From positions 16,206,743-16,270,742 of the forward strand of contig NC_044027.1 of the NCBI RefSeq assembly GCF_900496995.4: DNA of 64,000 nucleotides. The letters run 5' to 3'. This document shows, piece by piece, positions 23,501 to 34,907 of the stretch (positions are counted from its first letter, which is position 1; the number at the start of each line of letters is the position of its first letter). The notes under the pieces were generated by a model. It worked only from the letters and a program-made list of their open reading frames with translations. It made no database searches and was not told where the DNA came from. This stretch comes from Aquila chrysaetos chrysaetos (lineage: Eukaryota; Chordata; Aves; Accipitriformes; Accipitridae). The position numbers and the translations under genes were made by a program.

Positions 23501-26500
23501 AGCCCACCTCCTCGGTGCCATAAATCGGTGCGATGCTCCTACTCAGTGATTATGCCATTGCATGTGCATGCTGGCATGTGAGAAGCCTTTGGAAGCAAGA
23601 CCAGCTCACCAAGCACAACCAAGAGCACAAGTCACGTCCCTCAGCCCATGGCGAGGGTCAGGATTATGCCCAGACATTTCAGCCTTGTCCCCAGGAAAGC
23701 CACCCTACCGCTCCCCTAACACCCTCCCTCTGCTTCCAGGCTTTCTACTACCCCAAAGAAGCAGGTCTTGCCTTTGGTGGCCCGCGATCCTCCAGATATT
23801 TGCGCCTCGAGATTCATTACCACAATCCCCTGGTGTTCAAAGGTGAGTGGGCGCACGGTGATGCCCAGTGCCTCCCCAGTGAGGCAGTGGCAGGAGAGCT
23901 GAGTAAATGCCAGGGACTGCCACCCTGCTGGGGAGGGCTCCACGTTTCATACAGAAGAAGTCTTGGCCAAAATCATAGCCCTGTTTGCAACTTTCTGGAG
24001 ACCTGATGGTCCAGATCTGTCCTAGCGGGAGGAATACATTAAATCCCCACCATGCTGCCGCCTTGCTGGTCTCAGCAAAGTCATCCTCACCACAGGCATG
24101 CCCAGCAGCGGGGAGGGATGCTCGGGGAAGGAAGCCTGGCTGAACCTGCAGCCCTGCAGGCAGAAAACTGCACCAACACATCGTTCCTGCAGGGCCACGA
24201 TCCAAGGCAACATGGGTATTTAGCTGGGCTGTCACAGGGTGTCCCTCCAATTTCTGTGCAAAGTGGTGGTGGTGGGTCTGAGCTCAGAGCTCAGAGCAAC
24301 AGCGGTGCCAAAGTCACCAGAGACACAGCACCAGCCTGGCTGGGGATGGGGGGAATTTAGATGTTGTTTTATTGGTACTCCTGCTTCGATAACATTGTCA
24401 GGAGACACATTTAAAAAAAAGGATTCCAAACAACCCGGTTTCTTCATTAACATAAAAACAAGTAGCGTCTTGACTAACCAAGTATATTTTTAGAAGACCA
24501 GAGCATATGTACTGTAGATCAATCATAGCACATTCGGCAACTCGAGAAGAAACACGTCTATAAATATGGAGCTCATGTCTTTCATAATTTATCTGGTTTT
24601 GCGTGTTAACCAATAGTGTCTCCCCCGTTCTTCTCATCCCTGGGTGGGCTCCAGCCCAGAGACAGGCAGTTCAAAGCCAGCCTGAACCCCTCCTGACCTA
24701 CTGAACCTGCCCTTTCCTTCTGCTCGCAAAGCTGGGTGGCAAACGGGAGCCAGAGCTCGGCTTTGCATCTCAGCAGAGCTGGCTGCTGCCTCTGCCTGCC
24801 CCATGGTCAGCATCTGCCAGGGCACATCATAGGCACAGGGTCTTCTCCAGCTCCTGAGGGGAGGTTAAATGGAGCAATCATCTCAAATGCAAGAGAGACC
24901 AGAAACCTTCCAAATGCAAGGAGTACTTGCTCCATAGGCATGTCTCCTCCTGCCAGGCCCCCAATAACAGCATAGCCTTAGCTTTTTGGATGTATCAGTT
25001 AAAGAATATGCAATGAGCCATATTTCTGAGAGAGTTCTCCAAAGCACCCCATGATCTGTCCTTCTGCTTTGGGCTCTCCAAAGACACTCCTTACTACGCT
25101 CTCTTGGGAGAAATTCAACCTCAGGTCAGTGACCTCTCTAGGAGACCAGGCACATATCTGGGGCCACTCCATAAAGCCTTGCATGAAAATATCTAGGATT
25201 TAAAACCAATAAGAACCACACACATGAAGAAGGCTGCAAGCGAGAGGCTGACGCATCTCTCCCCACTGCAGCACAGCATCATTTTTCACGCCTGACCTTG
25301 TCCCGGCAGCCGTCACTTCTCCCACGGTGACTTGCAGCCTTGTCCTCTCACCTGCCAGGTCGCCGCGACTCCTCGGGGATCCGTCTCTACTACACGGCCA
25401 CCCTGCGACGCTACGATGCCGGCATCATGGAGTTGGGCTTGGTCTACACGCCGGTGATGGCCATTCCCCCTGGAGAGGATGCCTTCCTCCTCACGGGCTA
25501 TTGCACCGACAAATGTACCCAGCTGGTGAGTGCCTGTCCTCTCCACCTGGCTTCACCTTGGAGAAGAGAGGTTGCAAATGGCTTTTCCCAGGTCCCAGCC
25601 AGCAGTGATATGGCACCGAGCTCCGGGCTCCCAATTCCCAGTTTTAAACTCCCCGAGCCCCTTACCATGAGGTTGCGCTGGAAAGAAAAATCTGCCGTGT
25701 ACAACAAACAGCAAGCAGCTGGTTGGGATGTGCTGAATCCCCCTCAAAGCAGCTCTCCTGGGGAGCCATCTGCTCCGGCTCCCCAGGATACCATTCCCAT
25801 AAAACTTACTGCCGAGCTGGCCGTGCCCCGGCGGTGCTTTCCCTCACGGAGATGGGAAGATTGGCCTCTGCTGCCAAGGAGCTCGCCAAGAACTCTCTCA
25901 AAGATAGTTTCAAAATGCCCACCTTGCCCTCAGGGAAGTTTTAGTGGATGTTTTTGTAGGGCCTACCCAAAAGGAATCATTTGTGCCACCACTAACGAAC
26001 ATAGGGAAGCAAGCAGCGTCAGGCTCAGCTGCTCCTGCTGACTTAGGGCACAGCGGCGCGTACAATGGATTTGGCAGCGGATCGAGCATCTGTCCCTCTG
26101 CAGGGAGCTCGCTTCTACGCTGCTCCAGGGGTACAGCAATCCCCTAAACGGGGAACCAGCACAGGGACGGCCGGTCTCAAGCACACAGCAAAGGGATGCA
26201 CGGGAGGGGAGAGGGATGGGGTCAGGCACGGGGGCTTGAGCCGTCCTTCTCCCAGGCTTTGCCCGCTGCCGGCATCCGCATCTTCGCCTCCCAGCTCCAC
26301 ACTCACCTGGCAGGAAGAAAAGTGGTGACGGTGCTGTCCCGGGATGGGAGAGAGCGGCAGGTCGTGAACGCCGACGGTCACTACAGCCCTCATTTTCAGG
26401 TAGAGGGGTCTGCAGGGGCAGCGGGGGGGTCCTGGCTGGATGTCACCCATGGGGCTGCCCTGGGCACAGAGCCACCGCGTTGCTCTGATGCGTCCCTTTT

Positions 26501-28082
26501 CCTTCCCTCCCAGGAGATCCGCATGCTGAAGGAGGTGGTTGCAGTTTTTCCAGTGAGTGGCTCCAAAACCCGTGGTGGCTTCCAAACAGCACGAGACCTT
26601 CCCCTCACCCCACTGCCCTGAGACCCCCTGCCTCCTCTACATCACCTCATGCCCTCCACCGCTGGCAGCCCCTGCCCATGCACGGACACCCGCAGCCATC
26701 TGGGACCCCCTGGGGGGGCTGTGGGAGGACCCCCAGGTCATATCTGCCACTCCGGTGCGGATGCCTTGGGGACACCGGGGCCCATCTCATACGGTACCAA
26801 ACCGGTGTGTGGGCAACCGAACCGTGCCGGCAGCTTAATTAAGCACCTAATTTAGCTGGGCTTCCTCTAGCAGAGGGGGGCTCCTCGGGGGGTGAGGGTG
26901 AACCATGCACGCACTGACGGTCCCCCCTCCCTCCTTGCTTGGTAGAAGGAGAGGAAGAGATTCGGCAGCGAATGTTGGGGGAGCAGGTGGTAAAACAGAG
27001 GCTGAGCGTGCCCCGGGGCTGTACGGGTGAGGAAGGACCCGGCTGCAAAGTGGAGGGCACCTACGGGAGCTGTCGTGCCCCAAGATGCTGCTCAAAAGAC
27101 TCAGCACCCATTGAAACCGTACCCAGGTCTGTGCTCCGGGGTGTCCCCATGGGCCCCAGCACCGACCGTGGCAGGGAGGCAGTCGTGTCATCAAGTTGGG
27201 TAGAGGTTTGGCAATTCAAAATGTTGCCTAAGTGCATTTTTTTTAGGTGCTTCAGCCCTGCAGAAATTCTTAGAAAGTGAGGAAAGCAAGAAACACCATC
27301 CCTGGGATATGGCCCTAGGGAATCTTCCCCAGGGGATGCAAGTTTAGCAAGCGCTCCTGCAGCACCGCGGCCGGTGCTGGCGGGGAAACAGGCTGCCCAC
27401 AGGCTGGCACTGCTACAGAGAGCAGAGATCTGCTATATTACAAACTCCCCGATCCCCAAATGTGCTGATCGGAGAGGGGAAAGCTCCGCACTCTCACACC
27501 TCCACGTGTCTGTGTTCGACCCCCCCCCCCACCAGGGTGACGAACTCATCACGACCTGCACGTACAACACGGAGGACCGGAGCCGAGCCACGGTGGTGAG
27601 CGCGGGGGCGAGTTCACCTGCATGCGTGGGGCTGGCGTGTGTTTGCACCCCAGGGTTGGGGGGCACCCGCAAAGCGAGCACCTGCATGAACCCGGGCTGA
27701 ATCACAGCCAGAAACCGGAGGGAGGGTGGTAGAGAAGCGAGCCCGCAAGGCTCTGCTGCCTGCAGCGGGGATGTTAAGGTGCTAATTGAGAAGTAGCATG
27801 TGTCACTCTAATTCCCATCACAAACTGTTCCACCGGGGATTAATTGTAATTAAAGAGAAGTGGCGTTTTTTGACAGTGCATGTTATTTTCTTACATAGGC
27901 AGCAAAAAAAGAGCCTGTCAGAGGTACCATCAACAGGGACAAAGCTAAATATAGCAGAGGGATTATAGGAAATCTGCATTTTAATGTAAACCACACAATC
28001 TAGCCTGAAAGTCAGTCTTTGCATAAAGGGTGGATGGGCAGATGAGCAGAGTGCTGCCCATCCCATGCACCTGAAGGGGTGC

Positions 28083-28118
<36 letters not shown>

Positions 28119-31100
28119 ATGCACATGTGCACCTGTGCACGTACAGGTGTGAGCTTTGTGCCTTTGCAGCCCCTCTGCCCTCCCCGCTGCCCGTGCAAGC
28201 CCCGGCAGGGCAGAGCTGGACCCAGGTGCCAGCACTTTTGTGTCTGTGCCGCAGGGCGGGTTTGGCATCCTGGAGGAGATGTGCGTGAACTACGTGCACT
28301 ACTACCCCCAGACGCAGCTGGAGCTGTGCAAAAGCGCTGTGGATCCAGGCTACCTGCATCGATACTTCAACCTCGTGAACAGGTACAGAGCCCCTGCATG
28401 GTGGTGCTAAGGGGAGAGGGACCATCGCAGAGCCCTTTGCCAGTAACATTGGGAAAAAAGTTTAAAAAGTGGGGTTTGAGGAGCTGGCTGTGCAGTAGGT
28501 GTGCGGGGGCACTCAGGCAGTGCAGGTTTTGGGAGCCGTGGCTGCGTGCTGGAGCTCAGTCCTGCCCTCCCCTGCCCCCAGAGCTGGCAGCCAAACCCAG
28601 GGCTTTAAGGATGGCTGTATAGCGAGAACCACCGGGAAGGGAGAGCATTCCCGAAGACGGACTTCCCGGCAAGAATCAGTGCATGGCCAAGTGCTTATGT
28701 GCAAAATACTTCTTATAACCCAAGGCAGACGCCAAGCATCCCTGCCAGAGAAGCAGGCTGCAGCTCATTCACCCATGATGAGAGGGGCGAGATGCTGACC
28801 TTGCACGGGCGTCCTATTCACGGGCAGTCCGGCTGGGCCCAAATCTTCCCTCGCAGGTACCGGCTGTGCTAGGCTCTCCCTGCTCCCAGCGCCGACTTCA
28901 GAGCCATTCCAGGCCGAGCTTTAGGCAGGGAGGAATTAGACACATCCAGCGCTGAAAGGGGACAGCACTGCTGCGTTTCAGTCTAGCATTTCTCCTGCCC
29001 CAGGTTTAACGACGAGGAGGTCTGCACGTGCCCGCAGGTCTCCGTCCCACAGCAGTTTTTCTCCGTCCCCTGGAACACATTCAACAGAGATGTGCTAAAA
29101 TCCCTCTACGGCTTTGCTCCGATCTCGATGCACTGCAACAAATCCTCAGCCGTCCGGTTCCCGGTACGTATAGCTTCACAACCAAAGCTTCAAAGCAAAA
29201 CTCCCAGCCGTGGGTAAAAAGCAGCTGGGCAGAGCTGTGCCACAGGGCGATCCCAATGAGACGGGTCAGGTCTCTGGTGCTCAGGACGCGGCTGTACCCG
29301 GCGGGCTCGGAGCTGCCCGGGGAACCCCGGCGTCAGCGGGACACTGAGCCCAGCCCGGACCTGGTGTTTAAGACAATATGGCACGAGCCCACCCTGGATG
29401 TGCTCGGCCAGATTCAATTAGGAGATGCATTTGCATAAAATGATTTTGAGGCTGCTTTCACTGAGTGTTAAAGCAGGGCTAGCTCCAGAACTGAGGAGAA
29501 ATGTGAGGTGGTTTTTAGGATTTTGGCAAATTACATCAGGTCCCAGCAGAGCGAGCTCATTACGCACAGCATCTGTGCGGTCTCCAAAAGCAACGATCCA
29601 GCAAAATGTGAAGGATAAAGGGCCACGAAATCTTTAAAGAAAAACCAGGCCCAGCCATGACGGTCATGATGATGGTGATGAAGATTTAAAACCACTGATG
29701 GTCCCTATCACCATCAGTTCCCGACACCATTTATCAGTGTAATAAACTTACACAATACGTTACCCACTGCAGCACTGGAGAATGCCGAGCTGATTGCAGC
29801 GAAGACCATCAGCTTTCTCTCCTGGTAAATCCCCTTTAGCAAAGTCTGCTCTGGAGGCAAAAACCTTTCCAGTTCTCTGGGACTGGAGACCCAGCACCTC
29901 TCGGCCATGCAGAGCCCCACTGCAGGGACAGAAGTGGCGCAGAAGTTTTGTGCAGCAGCAGAATTGTAAATTAAGCCTCTTAATTACGGCCCAGGCAACT
30001 CTTGGTTTCAGAGAGGTCTGAGGAGCAGCCGAAGAAGAGACTTGAGTGGAGCAGATCTGATGCTGGCACAAAGTGGGTCACAAGCATCGCAGCAAGGGCG
30101 AAGGAGCTTTTCAGAGCGAGCCCGATTTTAAGACATCTCATTTATTCCACACCGTTTCTGCCAAGAGAAAAGCACCAGCTTCTAATTAAGCTCGTGTATT
30201 TGCAGTTCAGCGATCCCAAAGCTGACGAGATTTCTGGAAGGACTCAGTGCTGTTAATTATTGAGCAAAATCTCAAGGTACCGCCTGAGAGCGGCTGCGGA
30301 GACATCGCTGTCCCCGAGTCCCCAGCACCTGCAGGGACTTGCAGTAAACTCTCTATAATCTCTACATTCAGATTTCCACTCAAAAGCACTGAAAACAACT
30401 ATCGAGACACTCCAGATACCTTTGATCTATCCCAAGAGCAGGGTGCTGGCGAGGTGCTAGCACAGGTTTTGGGACGTGTTGGCAGGGCAGAACGCCACAG
30501 CAGATGGGCTCATGGCTGGGGCTGAGCCCTGGAGCAGGCGCAGCCCAAACACGTTAACTGCTCTCTTAAGCCATAAGGTTCCAGGAAAATAGTCGTTTCT
30601 CCAGTTGGTACTTCCCTGTGATGCCGTCCCCTCTCCCATTGCTCCCCGTGTGCTTTTGGAGGGTCTCTCCATCCCCCTCCACCTTTCCCAAGGGGTTTTC
30701 CTGGTGCCGGTGCAGGCTCTGGCCCGTTTCGCGTGACATACTACAAGGAATTTCATCTGAAAACAGAAATTCAACTTTCATCTTCTTGCTGATGACTCAC
30801 GGCTCTACCGCTCCTCTCCAGACCTCCCTCCTCCTGCTCACGCTGCGGCTCAGCCTCTCGCCGACATTTCCGCATGAGCGCGCGGCCGGCAGCCAAACCG
30901 TAGCATCACCGAACCAGAGCTCAGCCCAGTCTGAGCCCCCCTTCACCCTCGCAGCCCCTGCCTGCGTCTCAACCGGCCACTAATCCAGACTAACACTTCA
31001 CATTTGAGCTAGATCCTGCCCGGCGGGCTCAGCCCTCGGCACTGTCTGAACCTGGCAGGTTGCTCCTTGCAGGGAGCATCCCCAAGACAAGGTGCCCCCA

Positions 31101-31773
31101 TGCACGCACGGAGCTGGGGGTTTTATCCTGGCCGTGGTCACCTTGAGCCCTGATGGCTGTGACAGCCTTTCCCCGTGGCACCTCACCCAGGCTGCTGCAT
31201 CCCTCCTGTTTTCACAGCAGCTGCACGTGAACATCCATGCTGGCACACTGCAAATGTCGCCTCCAACCAACCTTTCTGCCAATACCTGGTAGAGAGCATT
31301 TTTTCAGGGCTGGGCTGAGAGCACAGTGGGTTGGTGGGGCTCCCTGGTTTGAGTTGTCTCCATCTGATTTGGTGGGTAACACTTTTTGGGGTGGAAACTC
31401 CCTAACCGTGGTGGGTTTGTGCAACGTGGTGCACCGCAGACATCTGCGCCGCTAAAGGGATGCGTAGGTGCTTCTGCAATACAAATAATTAGTAACGTCT
31501 CATAAGAAAACAACCTGGTTTAGGCTAAAAACACTTCAAATATTAAAGATCATTCCATTTTTACAAAGAGGGAGAAACACAGAGTCTCCAAGTACCCGAA
31601 ACCCTGACTTGATCTCACGGTGCCGATCTCTCTTGCAGGGCGAGTGGGAGAAGCAGCCGCTTCCCACCATCACCGAGAGGCTGCGGGAGCCCGTCCCTCG
31701 CTGCCCACCCGCCCCGGGGCCTCGGCCTGCAGCCCCCGTCCCCCTCAACCTGGGTGAGCTCAGGAGGGACTGA
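17194..31773 (+). CDS. DBH: Dopamine beta-hydroxylase, complete gene, 12 coding exons
   Basis: DBH hydroxylates dopamine to noradrenaline with ascorbate, oxygen and two coppers inside secretory vesicles of noradrenergic neurons and chromaffin cells. Exons: 17194-17535, 19884-20030, 21419-21676, 23122-23298, 23740-23842, 25359-25525, 26256-26399, 26514-26552, 27536-27595, 28255-28382, 29004-29163, 31639-31773. They join in frame to 619 codons plus stop (human 617). Residues 22-40 form the signal anchor; a DOMON domain follows (about 55-175), then the two copper domains. CuH ligands are H263, H264 and H334; CuM ligands are H413, H415 and M488, each one above the human numbers. Sequons: N65, N185 and N567 match human; the human N344 site is lost (Arg-345) and N202 (NIT) is new. 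All introns are GT-AG. Family identity is secure. Confidence 0.98.
17536..19883 (+). other. DBH intron 1, largest 5' intron, with possible enhancer
   Basis: Begins GTGAGT and ends CTCCCGCAG. It holds a short CA-rich microsatellite (about 17876-17905) and, at 17960-18240, a cluster of TTATCAG (GATA), ATGCAAAT (POU), CAGCTG (E-box) and TAAT cores. No exon is recognised within it. Confidence 0.6.
19884..20030 (+). CDS. DBH: DBH coding exon 2 (residues 115-163)
   Basis: Encodes DAWSDAKGQLHMD through CDPKDYLIE, the rest of the DOMON core. Acceptor CCTCCCGCAG, donor GTACGG, 147 bases, phase 0 at both ends. Confidence 0.96.
21419..21676 (+). CDS. DBH: DBH coding exon 3 (residues 164-249)
   Basis: Encodes DGTVHLIYGILEKP through FPKHHIIM, linking DOMON to the first copper domain; contains the ETTYWCY motif. 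N185 (NIS) matches a human sequon; N202 (NIT) is an extra one. Donor GTAAGA, 258 bases, phase 0. Confidence 0.96.
23122..23298 (+). CDS. DBH: DBH coding exon 4 (residues 250-308)
   Basis: Encodes YEPVITAGNEALVHHMEVFQ through AAWAMGAQ. H263 and H264 in LVHHMEV are two of the three CuH ligands. Donor GTGGGT, 177 bases, phase 0. Confidence 0.97.
23740..23842 (+). CDS. DBH: DBH coding exon 5 (residues 309-343)
   Basis: Encodes AFYYPKEAGLAFGGP through EIHYHNPLVFK. H334 in HYHNP is the third CuH ligand. Donor GTGAGT; ends in phase 1 (Gly-343 is split). Confidence 0.97.
25359..25525 (+). CDS. DBH: DBH coding exon 6 (residues 343-398)
   Basis: Encodes RRDSSGIRLYYTATLRRYD through GYCTDKCTQL. RRDSS replaces the human RNDSS, so the human N344 glycosylation sequon is absent. 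Cysteines of the GYCTDKC motif are kept. Donor GTGAGT. Confidence 0.97.
26256..26399 (+). CDS. DBH: DBH coding exon 7 (residues 399-446)
   Basis: Encodes ALPAAGIRIFASQLHTHLAG through GHYSPHFQ. H413 and H415 in QLHTH are CuM ligands. Donor GTAGAG, 144 bases, phase 0. Confidence 0.97.
26514..26552 (+). CDS. DBH: DBH coding exon 8, 39-base microexon (residues 447-459)
   Basis: Encodes EIRMLKEVVAVFP. It lies only 114 bases after exon 7. Acceptor CCCTCCCAG, donor GTGAGT, phase 0 at both ends. Confidence 0.95.
27536..27595 (+). CDS. DBH: DBH coding exon 9 (residues 460-479)
   Basis: Encodes GDELITTCTYNTEDRSRATV. The acceptor is preceded by a run of ten Cs as polypyrimidine tract. Donor GTGAGC, 60 bases, phase 0. 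Confidence 0.96.
28082..28120. repeat. Compound AT/GT dinucleotide microsatellite in DBH intron 9
   Basis: About nine AT units followed by about nine GT units, 135 bases before DBH exon 10. It is the most likely length-polymorphic marker inside DBH in this window. Confidence 0.95.
28255..28382 (+). CDS. DBH: DBH coding exon 10 (residues 480-522)
   Basis: Encodes GGFGILEEMCVNYVHYYPQT through YFNLVN. M488 in EEMCVNY is the CuM methionine ligand. Donor GTACAG; phase 2 end, Arg-522 split. Confidence 0.97.
29004..29163 (+). CDS. DBH: DBH coding exon 11 (residues 522-575)
   Basis: Encodes FNDEEVCTCPQVSVP through MHCNKSSAVRFP. N567 (NKS) is a conserved sequon and CTC a conserved cysteine pair. Acceptor CTGCCCCAG, donor GTACGT. 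Confidence 0.96.
31639..31773 (+). CDS. DBH: DBH coding exon 12 with stop (residues 576-619)
   Basis: Encodes GEWEKQPLPTITERLREP and a proline-rich tail ending GELRRD, then TGA. The start (GEW...LP) matches the human last exon; the tail is diverged, as expected for the C-terminus of this protein. Confidence 0.93.
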   Translation, partial: GEWEKQPLPTITERLREPVPRCPPAPGPRPAAPVPLNLGELRRD

Positions 31774-32374
31774 CCCGATGCTCGCTCCCTCCACCATGAT
31801 GGGAAGCACCTCCAGGCAGGAGCATCCACAGGGAACGTCGTCCCGTCGCTCTCCCGGCATCCCTACCCGCACAGCGATGCCAGCCGGTGCCCTGGCCCCA
31901 GCCTCCGGAGGGGGTTAGGGCTTACGAACTAGAGTTCAGAAAGTACTCTGGAGATGGAAAGCGCTATATTTAGTGTGTTATTAGCAATCCTGGCTCTGAG
32001 TAATACTGCTTTCCGCCCCCAGAATAATAATGTGAAGGTTTGCTATTGTGCCGAACCCAGCGAAGCCCCGGGGAGTGGGGGGAGAAGCGTGTTTTCCCAC
32101 AGGGAAACTGAGGCACGAAGCAAAGACCTGTGTGGGAGCAGCATACAAGCCTTCCCAGCGCCCCACGGTTCCGTCTAGCTCGGGGCAGCTCCGCGGGTGC
32201 TCTCCCATGCCGGCACCCCCAGCAGGGACAGAGGGAGGGAGGGAGAGATGCCGCGATGCCCACCCAGCACTCGTGTCCCCGCTGCAGGGACTGCGGCTCC
32301 CCACCGCTCTCCTCCTCCCACTCCCCCGTGCTGGGGATTATTCGCCTTGACGCTACCAGATGCCAATGGCCAGG

Positions 32375-32380
32375 AATAAA
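32375..32380 (+). terminator. Candidate DBH poly(A) signal
   Basis: First canonical AATAAA downstream of the DBH stop, 602 bases after it. A second AATAAA lies at 33043-33048. The choice cannot be made without RNA data. Confidence 0.45.
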
Positions 32381-33604
32381 TGATACCTCTGTGATGGGGT
32401 TTAGAAAGGGGGAGGGACGCAGGGGAAAAGACAAACCTTTTGGCAGGAAAAATGACTCCATTAAATACCTAAATGTGAAAAAAAAATTTTTTTTTTAAAA
32501 ATTGCTTTTTGCTGTTGAGCTCCAAAGGGAAAACACTTGGGAGGAGTGGAGGAAAGGCCGGTGGTGCTGCAGGAGAGCCTGTCCATCCCAGCCGGGCGCC
32601 TGATCCTGCTGCCCTGGGGGGGGTGGGATCCAGGGCAGGGTGGCAGCCGAAACCTGCCCTCCCGGCCACCTTGGGTTTAAGGAAAAACCTCAAGTCAGAG
32701 CACCGTGGATCAGAAAGGCCTTTTTGAAGCAAAAAATATCTTTGCAGGCATGCAATGGATCCCTGGCTCGGTGGGGAGGCAGCATGCTCGGTCCCTCGTT
32801 TATCCCCAGGAGAAACGGACAGGACTGCGGCCACCCCCTCCCTCTGCCTGGGCAGAATCAGGGAGTGCAATCACCTCCTATTCAGAGAAAAAAAAAATCA
32901 TCCTAATCTTGTTTTTTAATGTTTCCAGTAAAACCAAAGCATTTGAGAGTTCAAACTCTTGCCCGTGGTGCTTTTTGCACGAGGCTAAGGAATTGAAATT
33001 GGCTCTGAAGAGGGTATAAACCAAGCAAACCTAGTCAAGGGAAATAAAGTGAAAAGCTTGCAGCGTGATTATTTCTTCAGGCGGGTGAAAACTTCAGCAG
33101 AGATCAGGCCCTTGCTGCGCCACTGAAGATGGAGCCCAGCAAGGGGACCAGAGCAAGGGACGATTTCGGGGACAGGCTGGGGGCAGCTGCCCCTTCCCTT
33201 CAGCAGCGGGGGGATCGCGGGCTGCATGCGTGCGATGAAAAACCTTCCCTGACACCTCCGAGACCGGCTCTGCGCTGCTGGAGGCATCCATCGGGATGCT
33301 AAAAAGAGCCACCTCCAAGGTGACCTTTGGGAAGATGCCAGCAGAGCAGATGGGACCGTGGAGCCGCCAGCGGCCGGGGGCCAAGGGCAGCCCTGGTGTC
33401 GGTGCCCCGGCTGGCGAGCTTACACCACAGAGCTGAGCTGGTCCCGCCTGTACAGGGAGCAGCCCAGAGGACACACAAACCCAAACAGTACTGGCAAAGC
33501 AGCTGCGGGCCAAAACACATTCCTGAAACTCTTCCTTCTATAAATTCAGAGGCTACATGCAGCAAGGACCCAGATTCCAATGGCACTTGCCTTTGGGAGT
33601 TTCT

Positions 33605-33610
33605 TTTATT
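33605..33610 (-). terminator. Candidate SARDH poly(A) signal
   Basis: TTTATT on the plus strand reads AATAAA on the minus strand; it is the first canonical signal after the SARDH stop, about 1.17 kb downstream. A variant AATACA lies nearer, at 34357-34362. Confidence 0.3.
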
Positions 33611-34781
33611 CTCTGGGGCACGACACAAGAACGTCTCTCCAATTAGCATCAAGGGGCTGCACGGCACCACCATGTTTTTCTCATTTCAAACCCAGGGACT
33701 GGTGCAGGCGGGCAGCACTCCCTGGGCACCAACACGCTCCCATTGCCACGGCCAAAAACTGGGATTTGTCTTTACTCTCACCCTCCCACAAATGGACAAG
33801 GCCATCGTTCAGGTCTGGGGAAGATCGACCCTCCCTGCCTTCCGCACAGCCATCACACGCTGAGGCAGCGCTTGAGCACCACGAACAAAATTGGAGCAGG
33901 TATTGAATTCTTTGCGCCCCAGGGTTGATTTTTTTAAAGGGCCTCAGGTGCCAGTTACCACTGAAGGCAACAGAAGTTGGTGCTTAAAATCCCTCTGAAC
34001 TTTGGAGCCACAGGGAAACATTTTGCCCAAGTGGGACCCGAAGCTCCGGCTGTGACTGGGGCAAGACGGGATGGAGGGATTAACCTGTGCTTGCAGAGAT
34101 GGGAAGAACATGCCTGGGAACCCCCTGGGTAAAGCCAACGACTTCACAGTGCAGAAGAACCTTGCAGTTAGCAGAGCATCCACGGTGTCAGGCCAGGCAA
34201 TGGCCCTGGACCCCCTGCCCCTTCCCTCCATGGCCCCCCCGAGTGCTCCCACCCCAGCACCGGGTCCCCAGGGCACAGTCAGGGCAAGGTGACACCATCG
34301 GAACGGGGACAGATGCAGCAAGGGACCGGAGAGACGGCAGGTTTGGAGGCTACAGCTGTATTAACAGCAGAGTTAGTTAAAAAAATTCATTTCCAGGCAG
34401 CGTGAAACTACATTTTGGGGGAAAGAGTTTCCAGCAAAGTCAAAAATTGAAACCTCTTCATTTGCAGTCGAGCAAAACACTGTTTTCAGGCCAATTAACT
34501 CATGGAAAAGAATTATTGCTGTAGTGGTATTGCTTCATTTAGAAAACAGAGCAACAAAATCTTTGGACTTTTTGGAATCTCTTCCTCCTCTTCCCCTCTA
34601 ATTTGACCTAAATTTGTTTGACGAGTTCGCTGCAGACATTTGCCCGGCTCTCCCAGCAGACCCTGGAGCCAGCTAGGGCAGCCGGGGGCCAGGAATTCAG
34701 CCAGCAGCTCCTAATGACATCTTCCCTCTCCTCATCCCGGCGTCCACAGCACCCGCTCGCTGGCCCCGCGCCGCCGCACTC

Positions 34782-34907
34782 TCAGTAAAAGCCTTTCACT
34801 CGCTTGTTGTCCGGGTCGAACGGGGACTTGGTGTGTGCTTGGGCAGGGTAGGTCACTCCCATCCGCTCCAGCTGGTAGCTGCCGCTCTTCACGAAATCCA
34901 GCGAGAC
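34782..34907 (-). CDS. SARDH: SARDH coding exon 20 with stop (residues 873-913)
   Basis: Encodes [20 protein letters not shown] through [12 protein letters not shown], then TGA. It matches the human C-terminus closely (human ends KRVKGIY). Acceptor CTTGCAG. Confidence 0.96.
   Translation of the reverse strand, partial: VSLDFVKSGSYQLERMGVTYPAQAHTKSPFDPDNKRVKGFY

Larger units (their letters stand above)
31774..34781. other. Tail-to-tail interval between DBH and SARDH
   Basis: Holds the 3' UTRs of both genes in convergent orientation. It contains a near-perfect A9/T9 palindrome at about 32478-32496 and no coding exon. Confidence 0.6.
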
